From: Acetatifactor sp.
GTDB taxonomy: Bacteria; Bacillota; Clostridia; Lachnospirales; Lachnospiraceae
Direction: 5' to 3'
Length of the DNA stretch: 64,000 bases
Assembly (NCBI GenBank): GCA_024695935.1
Contig: JAILHH010000011.1
Span: 62,001 to 126,000 of the forward strand
This document shows, one piece after another, positions 38,623 to 48,082 of the stretch (positions are counted from its first letter, which is position 1; every line of letters starts with the position of its first letter). Below the pieces are notes generated by a model. It saw nothing but the letters and a program-made list of their open reading frames with translations, ran no database searches and was not told where the DNA came from. A program made the translations under genes and the position numbers.

Positions 38623-39195
38623 ATGATACTTTTAATAGACAATTATGACAGCTTTTCATATAACCTTTTCCAATATGTGGGTGAAATAAACAGTGACATA
38701 AAGGTCATCAGAAACGATGAGATGACGGTGGAGGAGATAGGAAAACTAAATCCGTCGCACATAATCCTCTCCCCCGGTCCCGGAAAACCAAAGGATGCCG
38801 GAATCATCGAGGAAGTTGCCAAGACTCTTTCGAAGACGATCCCTACATTGGGCGTGTGCCTCGGACATCAGGCCATATGTGAGGCTTACGGTGCTACTGT
38901 AACCTATGCGAAACGCTTGATGCACGGCAAGCAGTCTGAGGTAAAGTTTAAAACAGATTGCCAGCTTTTTAAGGGCCTGCCGGAAAAAGGACTTGTGGCA
39001 AGATACCACTCTCTGGCTGCGGATGAGGCGACGATCCCTGAGTGCCTTGAGGTAACAGCAGTGACGGATGAAGGTGAGATCATGGCTGTGGCACACAGGG
39101 AATATCCAATCTTCGGAGTGCAGTTTCATCCCGAATCCATCATGACCCCAACCGGAAAAGAAATGCTTAAGAATTTCATGAACATAAAAAAATAA
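38623..39195 (+). CDS. trpG: Anthranilate synthase component II, glutamine amidotransferase
   Basis: Supplies ammonia from glutamine to TrpE. The 190-residue class I amidotransferase has the nucleophile Cys79 in GVCLGHQAI, the oxyanion loop LSPGPGKP, and the His-Glu pair in QFHPESIMT. It is 10 bases after trpE, so the two subunits are made together. Similar PabA proteins exist, but operon position favours TrpG. It stands alone and is not fused to TrpD. Confidence 0.96.
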   Translation: MILLIDNYDSFSYNLFQYVGEINSDIKVIRNDEMTVEEIGKLNPSHIILSPGPGKPKDAGIIEEVAKTLSKTIPTLGVCLGHQAICEAYGATVTYAKRLMHGKQSEVKFKTDCQLFKGLPEKGLVARYHSLAADEATIPECLEVTAVTDEGEIMAVAHREYPIFGVQFHPESIMTPTGKEMLKNFMNIKK

Positions 39196-39220
39196 AGGGC
39201 TTTTTCACATAATAAACAAA

Positions 39221-39269
39221 ACAGGCAAATAATAAAAACAGGCAAATAATAAAAACAGGTCAAACAAAA
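39221..39269 (+). repeat. 17-nt tandem repeat upstream of trpD
   Basis: ACAGGCAAATAATAAAA occurs twice in direct succession (39221-39237, 39238-39254), followed by a degenerate third copy. A fourth ACAGG at 39270 forms the trpD ribosome site ACAGGAGG. Slippage here could change spacer length. Confidence 0.85.
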
Positions 39270-39285
39270 ACAGGAGGAAACAAAA

Positions 39286-40305
39286 ATGATCAAGGAAGCA
39301 ATCATTAAAATCACAGAGAAGCAGGATCTTACTTACGACGAGGCATACACAGTCATGAATGAGATCATGAGCGGCGAGACAACACCTACTCAGAACGCGG
39401 CATTTTTGTCCGCTCTTTCCACAAAGAGCACAAAGGCAGAGACCACAGAGGAGATCGCAGGATGTGCGGCAGCCATGAGAGATAATGCCATAGCTGTGGA
39501 TACCACAGGACTTGATGTATTCGAGATAGTAGGTACAGGCGGAGACGGCGCTCATTCCTTTAACATTTCTACCATCTCAGCGTTAGTTGCGGCAGCAGGC
39601 GGAATGAAGGTTGCAAAGCACGGTAACCGCGCGGCAAGTTCAAAGTGCGGAACAGCAGACTGCTTGGAGGCTCTGGGAGTAAATATCAACCAGACACCGG
39701 AGAAAGCATTGGAACTGTTGGACAAAGTGGGCATGTGCTTCTTTTTTGCGCAGAAATACCATACATCCATGAAATATGTGGGCCCCATCAGAAAAGAGCT
39801 GGGATTCAGAACAGTGTTTAATATCCTGGGACCCCTCACAAACCCCGGAAGACCTAAAATGCAGCTTCTCGGCGTGTATGATGATTATCTTGCAGTTCCC
39901 CTTGCAAACGTACTTATGAGCCTCGGAGTTCAAAAGGGAATGGTGGTTTACGGCCAGGATAAACTGGATGAGATCTCCTTAAGCGCCTCCACCACTATCT
40001 GCGAATTCAAGGACGGGTGGTTTAAGACCTATGTGATAAAGCCCGAGGACTTCGGATTTGAGAGATGCAAAAAAGAGGACCTCCAGGGCGGAACACCTGA
40101 GGAAAATGCCGAGATCGCACTCAGAATATTAAAGGGCGAAAAGGGCCACAAGAGAAATACGGTATGCTTAAACGCAGGTGCCGCTCTCTACATCGGCAGT
40201 AAGGCAGAAAGCCTTGCAGACGGCGTAAAACTTGCCGGAGAGATCCTGGATTCAGGCGCAGCACTGGACGTATTAAACAAACTCATCGAAGTTTCAAACA
40301 GCTGA
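39286..40305 (+). CDS. trpD: Anthranilate phosphoribosyltransferase
   Basis: Transfers the ribosyl phosphate of PRPP to anthranilate. The 339-residue protein has the PRPP-binding [38 protein letters not shown] and the later GPLTNPGRP motif. The prs gene in this window supplies its co-substrate. It is separated from trpG by 90 bases containing tandem repeats and from the next trp gene by about 230 bases containing a large palindrome. Confidence 0.96.
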   Translation: MIKEAIIKITEKQDLTYDEAYTVMNEIMSGETTPTQNAAFLSALSTKSTKAETTEEIAGCAAAMRDNAIAVDTTGLDVFEIVGTGGDGAHSFNISTISALVAAAGGMKVAKHGNRAASSKCGTADCLEALGVNINQTPEKALELLDKVGMCFFFAQKYHTSMKYVGPIRKELGFRTVFNILGPLTNPGRPKMQLLGVYDDYLAVPLANVLMSLGVQKGMVVYGQDKLDEISLSASTTICEFKDGWFKTYVIKPEDFGFERCKKEDLQGGTPEENAEIALRILKGEKGHKRNTVCLNAGAALYIGSKAESLADGVKLAGEILDSGAALDVLNKLIEVSNS

Positions 40306-40364
40306 CACACAATGAGAAGTGAGTCACGCCCTGCCCTAAATTTTGCAAGCAGTTAAGACAAAAA

Positions 40365-40473
40365 AGAAGTGAGGGGCTGCAGGGATGCCGCAAAGCGAGT
40401 TCCGCAGACGCGAATGTATTTTTCGCGGCGAGGACTGTTTGAGCGACCGGCGCCCTGTCAGACACTCGCTTCT
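40365..40473. repeat. 109-nt nested palindromic element
   Basis: The ends AGAAGTGAG and CTCGCTTCT pair over 9 bp (one G-U). Inside, CTGCAGGG pairs with CCCTGTCAG (one bulge; 40377-40384 and 40453-40461). An inner hairpin CGCGAA/TTCGCG (40409-40414, 40422-40427) has a 7-base loop and CCGC/GCGAGG flanks. The element fills the trpD to trpC-F spacer and looks like a GC-richer dispersed palindrome or structured RNA. Confidence 0.65.
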
Positions 40474-40537
40474 AATGTAAAAGATAGTCCGAAAAAAGAT
40501 GGACGAAGAATCAGTAGTATTCCTGAAAGGATTTATC

Positions 40538-41920
40538 ATGACGATTTTGGATGAAATAGCTGAGAACACCAAAAAACGGGTGGCAAAGGCAAAAAAACAG
40601 ATACCTTTTGATGCCATGAAGAGAATGGCCACTAAACTGCCAAAAGGGCATTTCGAATTCGAAGAAGCCTTAAAGGCCCCCGGGATCACCTTCATATGCG
40701 AATGCAAAAAAGCGTCACCGTCAAAAGGACTGATCGCACCGGACTTTCCATACCTTCAGATAGCAAATGAGTACGAGGCGGCCGGGGCAGGATGCATATC
40801 GGTCCTCACAGAGCCCAAGTGGTTTCTTGGAAACGATGATTATCTGAGGGAGATCGCGGATGCGGTAAAGATCCCTTGCCTCAGAAAAGATTTCACCGTG
40901 GATTCATACATGATCTATGAGGCAAAGGTCCTCGGCGCAAAGGCGGTGCTCTTAATCTGCTCGATCCTGGATGAAGATACCATTAAAAAATATATCGAAA
41001 TATGCGATGAACTGGGAATATCAGCTCTGGTGGAGACCCATTCCGACGAAGAGGTTATGATGGCCCTTCGCTGCAATGCACGTATCATCGGTGTGAACAA
41101 CAGGAATCTGAAAAACTTCACGGTGGATACCGAAAACAGCAAAAAACTCCGTAAACTCATACCCGATGACGTGATCTTTGTATCGGAAAGCGGCGTGGCA
41201 GGGCCGAAAGACGTGCAGGCTCTTCGAGAGATCGGCGCAGATGCCGTGCTCGTTGGCGAAGCATTGATGAGAGCGGATGACAAAAAATCCAAACTTGCCG
41301 AACTGAAAGGCAGGCCAAAGGTTAAACTCTGCGGCCTTATGACCAAGGAAGATATCGAGGTCGCAAATGAACTAAAGCCGGACTATGTAGGCTTCATATA
41401 TGCAAACAAAGGCCACAGGAAAAAGACCCCCGAGGAAGTCGCTAACTTAAAAAAATACCTGGACCCCGGCATAAAGGCTGTGGGAGTTTTCCTTGATCAG
41501 GACATTGATTTTGTGTCTGATATCGCAAAAAGCGGAGTGATAGACCTGATCCAGCTTCACGGAAATGAGGATGATAATTATATCAAAGCTTTAAAAGAAA
41601 AAGCTGACATCCCCGTTATAAAGGCATTCTGCGTCCGGGGAGAAAAAGAGATGGAAGCAGCAAATGGGTCCTGCGCGGACTACGTGCTGTTTGATTCCTT
41701 TGACGCGGGAAGCGGAAACACCTTTGACTGGGAACTTTTGAAACTGGCAAAAAAACCGTACTTTTTGTCCGGGGGATTAACTCCCTTTAATCTGGAGGGA
41801 GCCGTAAAAATGCTTCATCCCTACGGCGTGGATGTGTCAAGCGGCATAGAGACCGACAAGAAAAAAGATCCCGTAAAGATGCAACTCTTCATGGAAGAAG
41901 TAAAAAAAGCAGTGGAATAA
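40538..41920 (+). CDS. trpCF: Fused indole-3-glycerol phosphate synthase / phosphoribosylanthranilate isomerase
   Basis: A 460-residue bifunctional protein. TrpC occupies about 1-260 (ICECKKASPSKGLI, CISVLTEPKWFLG, LRKDFTVDSYMIYEAKVLGA, IIGVNNRNLKNFTVD, SESGV). TrpF occupies about 265-460 (KVKLCGLMTKEDIEVAN, IQLHGNED, DSFDAGSGNTFDW, SGGLTPFN, DVSSGIE). The two enzymes catalyse the successive steps before indole-glycerol phosphate, in reverse order of the domains. The ATG at 40538 with GAAAGGA is preferred over an upstream in-frame ATG at 40499. E. coli has an analogous fusion; separate genes are the norm in Bacillus. Confidence 0.95.
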   Translation: MTILDEIAENTKKRVAKAKKQIPFDAMKRMATKLPKGHFEFEEALKAPGITFICECKKASPSKGLIAPDFPYLQIANEYEAAGAGCISVLTEPKWFLGNDDYLREIADAVKIPCLRKDFTVDSYMIYEAKVLGAKAVLLICSILDEDTIKKYIEICDELGISALVETHSDEEVMMALRCNARIIGVNNRNLKNFTVDTENSKKLRKLIPDDVIFVSESGVAGPKDVQALREIGADAVLVGEALMRADDKKSKLAELKGRPKVKLCGLMTKEDIEVANELKPDYVGFIYANKGHRKKTPEEVANLKKYLDPGIKAVGVFLDQDIDFVSDIAKSGVIDLIQLHGNEDDNYIKALKEKADIPVIKAFCVRGEKEMEAANGSCADYVLFDSFDAGSGNTFDWELLKLAKKPYFLSGGLTPFNLEGAVKMLHPYGVDVSSGIETDKKKDPVKMQLFMEEVKKAVE

Positions 41921-41988
41921 ATATTTCGGAATATATAAAATAAAGATCACGAGGGCAGCTTAACAGCCCTTTGGAAAGGAAAACAGAG

Positions 41989-43179
41989 ATGACAAACCCA
42001 AACGGACGCTTCGGCATACACGGCGGTCAATACATACCGGAAACCCTCATGAATGCCGTTATCGAACTTGAAAAAGCATACGATCATTATAAAAACGACC
42101 CCGAGTTTAACAGAGAACTCACAGAACTTTTTAATGAATATGCAGGCAGACCCTCAAGGCTTTACTATGCCGAAAAGATGACAAAGGATCTGGGAGGAGC
42201 AAAGATTTATTTAAAGCGTGAGGACTTAAATCACACCGGAGCTCACAAGATAAACAACGTCCTGGGCCAGGCTCTTTTAGCAAAGAAAATGGGAAAGACC
42301 AGGCTCATTGCAGAGACAGGTGCCGGACAGCACGGTGTGGCAACTGCCACGGCAGCGGCACTCATGGGCATGGAGTGCGTTGTCTTTATGGGCGAAGAAG
42401 ATACAAAGAGACAGGCTCTCAATGTATACAGAATGAGGCTTCTTGGCGCTGAGGTCATCCCCGTCAAAACAGGTACAGCCACATTAAAGGATGCTGTCAG
42501 CGAAGCCATGAGAGAGTGGACCAGCCGTATCGATGATACCCATTATTGCCTGGGTTCCGTGATGGGCCCCCATCCCTTCCCCACAATAGTCAGAGATTTT
42601 CAGGCTGTTATCTCAAAGGAGATAAAAGAACAGATCCTTGAAAAGGAGCACAGACTTCCCGATGCTGTTATCGCATGTGTGGGAGGCGGTTCCAATGCAA
42701 TCGGAACTTTTTATAATTTTATAGAGGATAAGGACGTTAAACTCATCGGCTGCGAGGCAGCGGGAAGAGGTATTGACGGATTCGAGACAGCCGCTACCAT
42801 CAACACCGGAAGAGTCGGTATTTTCCACGGAATGAAGTCATATTTTTGCCAGGATGAGTACGGTCAGATCGCACCCGTATATTCAATCTCTGCGGGACTT
42901 GACTATCCCGGCATCGGACCCGAGCACGCTCACCTGCACGACATAGGAAGAGCGCAGTATGTGCCCGTAACCGACGACGAGGCAGTAAACGCCTTTGAAT
43001 ACCTGGCAAAGACCGAGGGCATCATCCCCGCTATCGAGTCCGCCCATGCAGTTGCCCATGCCATGAAGATCGCGCCACAGATGGGTAAGGATCAGATAAT
43101 CGTCATCACCATCTCCGGCCGCGGAGACAAGGACTGTGCTGCCATCGCACGTTACAGAGGGGAGGATATCCATGAGTAA
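41989..43179 (+). CDS. trpB: Tryptophan synthase beta subunit
   Basis: Condenses indole with serine to give tryptophan using pyridoxal phosphate. The 396-residue protein has the PLP lysine Lys87 in [10 protein letters not shown], the phosphate loop [10 protein letters not shown], the [11 protein letters not shown] segment and [14 protein letters not shown] at 41971 is in frame, but GGAAAGGA lies between it and the ATG at 41989, which is used. Its last 8 bases overlap trpA. This is the TrpB1 type expected to pair with TrpA. Confidence 0.97.
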   Translation: MTNPNGRFGIHGGQYIPETLMNAVIELEKAYDHYKNDPEFNRELTELFNEYAGRPSRLYYAEKMTKDLGGAKIYLKREDLNHTGAHKINNVLGQALLAKKMGKTRLIAETGAGQHGVATATAAALMGMECVVFMGEEDTKRQALNVYRMRLLGAEVIPVKTGTATLKDAVSEAMREWTSRIDDTHYCLGSVMGPHPFPTIVRDFQAVISKEIKEQILEKEHRLPDAVIACVGGGSNAIGTFYNFIEDKDVKLIGCEAAGRGIDGFETAATINTGRVGIFHGMKSYFCQDEYGQIAPVYSISAGLDYPGIGPEHAHLHDIGRAQYVPVTDDEAVNAFEYLAKTEGIIPAIESAHAVAHAMKIAPQMGKDQIIVITISGRGDKDCAAIARYRGEDIHE

Positions 43180-43951
43180 TATTTACAAGGCATTTGAAAA
43201 TAAAAAAGCATTTATTCCCTTTATCACCTGCGGGGATCCCGATGTGGAGACCACAAAGGCAGTTATAAGAGAAGCCGTTAAAAACGGAGCGGATCTGGTG
43301 GAGATAGGAATCCCTTTTTCGGATCCCACAGCTGAAGGCCCTGTTATCCAGGGGGCAAACCTTAGGGCTTTGACCGGAGGCATCACCACCGATAAAGTTT
43401 TCGATATGGTAGAGGAACTCAGGAAAGACATTACTATCCCCATGGTGTTTATGACCTATGCAAATGTTGTCTTTTCATATGGGTCTGAAAAATTTATCTC
43501 CACCTGCAAAAAGGTCGGTATCGACGGGTTGATCCTTCCGGATGTACCTTTTGAGGAAAAGGAAGAATTTTTGAATCTCTGTGAAAAATATGATGTGGAT
43601 CTGATCTCTCTGATCGCGCCCACCTCCGAAAACAGGATCGCCATGATAGCAAGTAAGGCAAAGGGCTTTATCTATGTGGTATCAAGCCTTGGAGTTACCG
43701 GCACCAGAAGCGAGATAAAAACAGATCTCAGTTCCATTGTGAAAGTCATAAGGGAAAATACGGACGTGCCCTGCGCCATAGGATTTGGCATCTCAACTCC
43801 CGAGCAGGCAGCCAAAATGGCTGGGATCTCCGATGGAGCCATCGTGGGAAGCGCCATCATAAAGATCCTTGAAAAATATGGAAAAGATGCTGCTCCCTAT
43901 GTGGGAGAATATGTAAAGAGCATGAAGGATGCTATAAATCTTCTTCGATGA
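43172..43951 (+). CDS. trpA: Tryptophan synthase alpha subunit
   Basis: Cleaves indole-glycerol phosphate and channels indole to TrpB. The 259-residue TIM barrel shows PFITCGDPD, the catalytic Glu44 in [19 protein letters not shown], the second acid in [11 protein letters not shown], and SSLGVTGTR. The ATG at 43172 has GGGGAGG within the end of trpB, so an 8-base overlap couples synthesis of the two subunits. Its 3' end overlaps the convergent small gene by 20 bases. Confidence 0.96.
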   Translation: MSNIYKAFENKKAFIPFITCGDPDVETTKAVIREAVKNGADLVEIGIPFSDPTAEGPVIQGANLRALTGGITTDKVFDMVEELRKDITIPMVFMTYANVVFSYGSEKFISTCKKVGIDGLILPDVPFEEKEEFLNLCEKYDVDLISLIAPTSENRIAMIASKAKGFIYVVSSLGVTGTRSEIKTDLSSIVKVIRENTDVPCAIGFGISTPEQAAKMAGISDGAIVGSAIIKILEKYGKDAAPYVGEYVKSMKDAINLLR

Positions 43952-44198
43952 TCATAAACTCCAGATAGTCAAAATCGATGGAGTCGATGAAGTTGTCGGA
44001 TGAAAAACGGGTTTTTGCATTTCGCTTGAAATCGGAAATATTTTTATCGAGCCAGATAGGTTTGCTTAAGTCAAATTCCATGCAGACCTTTTCGAGGGCA
44101 TTGAAGATCTTGTGAGTTCTGGTATCAGCCTCATGATCTTCCACAACAGTGTCCCTTAACATATGGTTTTCTTTCCAGATCTTTGCCCAAATGCGCAT
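43932..44198 (-). CDS. Conserved-looking small acidic protein of unknown function
   Basis: An 88-residue protein (MRIWAKIWKENHMLRDTVVEDHEADTRTHKIFNALEKVC...) with a charged C-terminus and no membrane segment. GGGGGG directly before the ATG at 44198 sets this start over upstream in-frame ATGs. It converges on trpA and shares 20 bases with it, tail to tail, without an intervening terminator. I recognise no named family; the sequence has coding character and looks like a lineage-restricted conserved protein. Confidence 0.68.
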   Translation of the reverse strand: MRIWAKIWKENHMLRDTVVEDHEADTRTHKIFNALEKVCMEFDLSKPIWLDKNISDFKRNAKTRFSSDNFIDSIDFDYLEFMIIEEDL

Positions 44199-44375
44199 AA
44201 AACCCCCCATACAGATTGATTTAAAGAAAGAGACACGATATGGGAAAAGCATATGTCTCTTTCTTGCTTTGTATGGAAAAAATTTTAGCATACTATAAAT
44301 CAAAAGAAAATATGTACAAAATTGCATAAAAAAAGCAATTTTTGCTCAAAATATTATTAAAAATGTATAAAACCA

Positions 44376-44404
44376 TTCAAAGAATGCCAAATCTATGCTA
44401 TACT
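44376..44404 (+). promoter_or_regulatory. Promoter for the alarmone synthetase gene
   Basis: TTCAAA, 17 bases and TATACT with an extended TGC. It lies 45 bases upstream of the gene. Confidence 0.65.
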
Positions 44405-44448
44405 GACTACGTAGGATTTAATTACGATACTTAAAATGAGGAAACGAA

Positions 44449-45156
44449 ATGGAATACACCAGTAACAACGATGAGGGAATCGAAAGCTGGAACGAGGTCA
44501 CGCTGATATATAATGCAGCCCTTCGCCAGGTGGAGACCAAGATGGAGATATTGAACGATGAGTTTCAACATGTTCATCAATACAACCCCATCGAACACAT
44601 TAAGAGCCGTATCAAATCCCCCGAGAGCATTGTAAAGAAACTCAGGAGACACGGATACGAGTCCACCATAGACAATATGGTGAAATACATAAATGATATT
44701 GCCGGAATCAGAATCATCTGTTCTTTCACTTCCGATATCTACAGGATCGCAGATATGATCAGCAAGCAAAAGGATATCCAGGTGATCGGAGTCAAGGATT
44801 ATATTACCTATCCGAAGGCCAGCGGCTACAAGAGCTATCACATGATAGTCACGGTACCCGTATACCTGTCTGACAAGATCGTCGATACCAAGGTAGAAAT
44901 ACAGATCAGAACTGTTGCAATGGATTTCTGGGCTTCCCTTGAGCACAAGATTCATTATAAATTTGAGGGAGATGCGCCGGAGCATATCAAGAACGAGCTG
45001 GTCGAATGTGCCAAGATGGTGGCGGATCTGGACAACAGAATGCTGTCATTGAACGAGGAGATCCTCTCCATCAGCCAGGCTCAGGCTTACGAACGCGAAT
45101 TGCAACAGGCTTCCCGGTCGGAACAAAGCACCACAGGTGTCAATGTGGGGCTCTGA
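44449..45156 (+). CDS. Small alarmone synthetase (RelQ/YjbM-like GTP pyrophosphokinase)
   Basis: A 235-residue stand-alone (p)ppGpp synthetase. It has RIKSPESIVKKLRRHGYE at the ATP-binding entry, DIAGIRIICSFTSDIYRI, the substrate loop YPKASGYKSYHMIV, and VEIQIRTVAMDFWASLEHKIHYKF. The hydrolase, TGS and ACT domains of long Rel proteins are absent, and the length fits the RelQ/SAS1 class. Such enzymes raise alarmone levels in cell-wall or other stress, independent of the ribosome. It is monocistronic with its own promoter. Confidence 0.93.
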   Translation: MEYTSNNDEGIESWNEVTLIYNAALRQVETKMEILNDEFQHVHQYNPIEHIKSRIKSPESIVKKLRRHGYESTIDNMVKYINDIAGIRIICSFTSDIYRIADMISKQKDIQVIGVKDYITYPKASGYKSYHMIVTVPVYLSDKIVDTKVEIQIRTVAMDFWASLEHKIHYKFEGDAPEHIKNELVECAKMVADLDNRMLSLNEEILSISQAQAYERELQQASRSEQSTTGVNVGL

Positions 45157-45161
45157 TTGTC

Positions 45162-45190
45162 TTGCCAAGAATTGTTTTAAATGTTAGAAT
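45162..45190 (+). promoter_or_regulatory. Promoter for the coiled-coil membrane protein gene
   Basis: TTGCCA, 17 bases and TAGAAT, starting 5 bases after the alarmone synthetase stop. Confidence 0.65.
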
Positions 45191-45251
45191 TTAACCGTAA
45201 ATAACTGTTCGGCTATACCAGGAAAAGGCGGATATGTTTGGAGGAAAACTT

Positions 45252-45800
45252 ATGGACATCTTTATAGATAAGCTGGCTCAGAAGATCACCGCGCAGGAGA
45301 TGATCAAAGCGAATACACAGGCTGAAGCGGAGGAGACCGAAATGCTCAAGGTTACCATCAACGGTTACAAAGAAGCACTTGACAGAGTCAGACAGCTTGC
45401 AGATGAAAGTTTGGCCAAGATCGATGAGGCAAATCTCGAGATAGAAAAGATCTCAGAGGCCACCGCCGAGGCAGCAAAAGCTGCAGCTGAAAAAGGGATA
45501 AAGACAGAACAGCTGGATGAACTGGCAGGCAAGGTAAAAGAGTCGGTGGACAAGTCGGCCGAGTCACTTCAGAATGAAGTTCACAAGGAATGCGTAAAGG
45601 TTTACAGAAACGTACAGGCCGTTATCGTGGAAGAGGGCAACAAGCACGCAAACGAAGTTAAGTCACAAAACAGTGATAACAGATCAAAGATCTCCCTTGC
45701 AGTGGGATTTTCCATTGCCGCATTTGTATGTTCCTTCCTTAATCTGGCAGCCATCGTTGCACTCTTTGTATTGCAGCGTTTAAACATCAAGCTATTCTAG
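45252..45800 (+). CDS. Coiled-coil protein with C-terminal membrane segment
   Basis: A 182-residue protein: acidic, alanine-rich coiled coil (about 10-140) followed by one hydrophobic stretch near the end (ISLAVGFSIAAFVCSFLNLAAIVALFVL, about 149-176). It is probably tail-anchored with the coiled coil in the cytoplasm. GGAGG lies 7 bases before the ATG at 45252, making it preferable to the ATG at 45234. No family is recognised and nothing points to a specific role. A flavin reductase gene follows after 17 bases. Confidence 0.75.
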   Translation: MDIFIDKLAQKITAQEMIKANTQAEAEETEMLKVTINGYKEALDRVRQLADESLAKIDEANLEIEKISEATAEAAKAAAEKGIKTEQLDELAGKVKESVDKSAESLQNEVHKECVKVYRNVQAVIVEEGNKHANEVKSQNSDNRSKISLAVGFSIAAFVCSFLNLAAIVALFVLQRLNIKLF

Positions 45801-45817
45801 GTAATACACATTAATAT

Positions 45818-46387
45818 ATGAGCAAAGAACTTTGGAGACCCGGAAACATGCTGTATCCCCTGCCGGTGGTAATGGTATCGGTACAGGATGAACAGGGTAA
45901 AAACAACATCATCACCATCGGATGGGCCGGAACTGTCTGCTCCGATCCCGCCATGGTTTCCATCTCCGTTCGAAAGGAACGTTATTCCTATGATATCCTG
46001 AAGAGAACCGGAGAATTTGTAATAAATTTAACAACAAAAGAGCTTGCTTTTGCGACGGATTATTGCGGAGTCAAAAGCGGACGCGATGTGGACAAATTCA
46101 AGGAGATGCACCTGACACCCGTTCCCGGAGAAAAGGTCGCAGCTCCTCTTATTGAGGAAAGCCCTGTAAATATAGAATGCAGGGTAAAGGAAGTGATTCC
46201 CCTCGGAACCCATGACATGTTTATCGCGGAAGTGCTTTGCGTTCATGCAGACAAAAAATACATGGACGAAAAGGGAAGATTTCATCTGGACCGTTCAAAT
46301 CCAATAGTTTATTCTCACGGAGAATATTTTGCCCTGGGTGAATATGTGGGAAAATTTGGATACAGTGTCCGCAAGAACAAGCGCTGA
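45818..46387 (+). CDS. Flavin reductase-like (flavoredoxin) domain protein
   Basis: A 189-residue FMN-binding split-barrel protein of the flavin_Reduct family: PLPVVMVSVQDEQGKNNIITIGWAGTVCSDPAMVSISVRKERYSYDILKRTGEFVINL is the typical N-terminal half, with the later ECRVKEVIPLGTHDMFIAEV. Members reduce flavins or carry electrons in anaerobes; the electron partner here is unknown. The ribosome site is weak (AGGTAA). The next gene starts 13 bases after its stop. Confidence 0.88.
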   Translation: MSKELWRPGNMLYPLPVVMVSVQDEQGKNNIITIGWAGTVCSDPAMVSISVRKERYSYDILKRTGEFVINLTTKELAFATDYCGVKSGRDVDKFKEMHLTPVPGEKVAAPLIEESPVNIECRVKEVIPLGTHDMFIAEVLCVHADKKYMDEKGRFHLDRSNPIVYSHGEYFALGEYVGKFGYSVRKNKR

Positions 46388-46400
46388 TACGGAAGAAACA

Positions 46401-47972
46401 ATGACTGCTTATAACAAAAGAATCGAGATCACTTTTATAAAATATGCTTTTTTGACAATGTTTCTCTGCCTGCTTTTTATAAAAAGCTTTACGGGATTTG
46501 AGAGCAGCGGCGACAACTATTTTCACATCTATGTGGGAGACACCGCTGTGGGAACCCTGGGAAGTTTACGGGAGGCCGAGGAACTTTTTGTTGCGGCCAG
46601 AAGAAATGTCTCTGAAGGCGAGGAGGAAATGGTCCTCTCATCCGCTGACCTGAGTGCAGAGGGTGAGGAAGTTTTGTGGGGGACCGTGGACAATCCAAAG
46701 ACTGTGGAAAAAGCCATGGAAGCAGCCATCAGGGATTCGGTCATCGAGACCAGGCACCATTCATTTATCGTAAAGATAAACGAATATATGGTTAATCTCA
46801 AAAACCTGGATGAGGTGGAAAAGCTGTTCCAGACTGCCATCGACAAATACGACGTTGACAGCCTCTACAACGTGGAACTGGTGCCGGATACGGACAGAGC
46901 ATTCAACGTCCTCACGGCTTCGGTCATTCCAAAGGACGGTAACAATGACAGATTGAAAACTCCCAGGGATTATTCCATGGCAGGTGTGGAAGTGGTTCTC
47001 TCTCAGATGGGAAAGCCCACCATCACCAACGAATATATGGATTTTGACGATTTCGAGCTGGGACTTATGCAGATGGGATTCGAGGAAGACGTTGAGATCG
47101 TGGGTGCATACCTTCCGGATTCACAGTTAACGGACCTGTCTGTTGCGATCGATGACGTCACAAAGGAGCAGGAGACTGCCAGCGAATACGAAGTCGTTGC
47201 GGGCGATACCCTCTCAGAGATTTCCATCAAGGTTAACATCCCCGTGGATACCATCGTGGAGATGAATGACGCATTGGATGATGCCAATACTGCCATTCAT
47301 ATAGGGGACAAACTCATCATCACTGTGCCGGAGCCGGAGCTTTCGGTTGAGAGGACTGAGAGAGGTTACTTTGAGGAAGTGTATGATGCTGACATAATCT
47401 ATGTGGACAATGACGAGTGGTATACCACACAGACCAAGGTCCTTCAGCAGCCATCGGCAGGATTTAGAAAAATTGTTGCCGATGTGAAATATGTCAACGC
47501 AAAGGAAGTTGCCAGAGAGATATTAAAGGAGGAGGTTGTGGTAGACGCGGTTCCAAAGATCGTGGAGCGCGGTACAAAGATCCCTCCCACTTATATAAAG
47601 CCCATTTCCGGAGGTGTGCTCACCAGCGGATTCGGACGCAGAAAAGCACCTACCCGTGGCGCCAGCACCTATCACAAGGGTGTCGACTGGTCCACACCTA
47701 AGGGCACTCCCGTTTATGCATCCTGCGGCGGTGTCGTGGCAAAGGCCGGTTGGGGCAGCGGTTACGGTTATGTGGTTTATATCAATCATGAGGACGGTCG
47801 CCAGACCAGGTACGGACACCTCAGCAAGGTACTTGTCTCCGCAGGTCAGTCCGTAAAGCAGGGCGAGAGGATCGCTTTAAGCGGAAACACGGGAGTCAGC
47901 ACCGGACCACATCTTCATTTTGAAATTTTGATAAACGGAAGTCAGGTCAACCCTCTGAATTACTTAAATTAG
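46401..47972 (+). CDS. LysM/G5-like/M23 peptidoglycan endopeptidase
   Basis: A 523-residue exported hydrolase. An N-terminal membrane anchor or signal (about 11-30) is followed by a region of unknown fold, a LysM domain (EYEVVAGDTLSEISIKVN..., about 260-310), a G5-like beta segment (ERGYFEEVYDADIIYVDNDEWYTTQTKVLQQP), and a C-terminal peptidase M23 domain (about 410-520). The zinc site is visible as HKGVDW and GPHLHFEI, with GHLSKVLV. M23 enzymes cut peptide cross-links. GGAAG precedes the ATG at 46401; the longer upstream frame overlaps the flavin reductase and is disfavoured. Confidence 0.92.
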   Translation: MTAYNKRIEITFIKYAFLTMFLCLLFIKSFTGFESSGDNYFHIYVGDTAVGTLGSLREAEELFVAARRNVSEGEEEMVLSSADLSAEGEEVLWGTVDNPKTVEKAMEAAIRDSVIETRHHSFIVKINEYMVNLKNLDEVEKLFQTAIDKYDVDSLYNVELVPDTDRAFNVLTASVIPKDGNNDRLKTPRDYSMAGVEVVLSQMGKPTITNEYMDFDDFELGLMQMGFEEDVEIVGAYLPDSQLTDLSVAIDDVTKEQETASEYEVVAGDTLSEISIKVNIPVDTIVEMNDALDDANTAIHIGDKLIITVPEPELSVERTERGYFEEVYDADIIYVDNDEWYTTQTKVLQQPSAGFRKIVADVKYVNAKEVAREILKEEVVVDAVPKIVERGTKIPPTYIKPISGGVLTSGFGRRKAPTRGASTYHKGVDWSTPKGTPVYASCGGVVAKAGWGSGYGYVVYINHEDGRQTRYGHLSKVLVSAGQSVKQGERIALSGNTGVSTGPHLHFEILINGSQVNPLNYLN

Positions 47973-47979
47973 CCTGCTA

Positions 47980-48008
47980 TTTACAAAAAATTCAAAATGT
48001 GGTATAAG
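47980..48008 (+). promoter_or_regulatory. murA promoter
   Basis: TTTACA, 17 bases and TATAAG, 75 bases before the murA start. Confidence 0.6.
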
Positions 48009-48082
48009 TGCTATGTATGTAAATTCGGCGGTATTGAATTTCCATGCGGTCAGTTGTTAATACTCGTGCAGAGGAAGATAAA

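Noticed and set aside
40306..40537. tRNA or known small RNA gene in the trpD to trpCF spacer
   Set aside because: No cloverleaf, TTCGA-type T-loop or CCA end was found; the structure is a nested palindrome.
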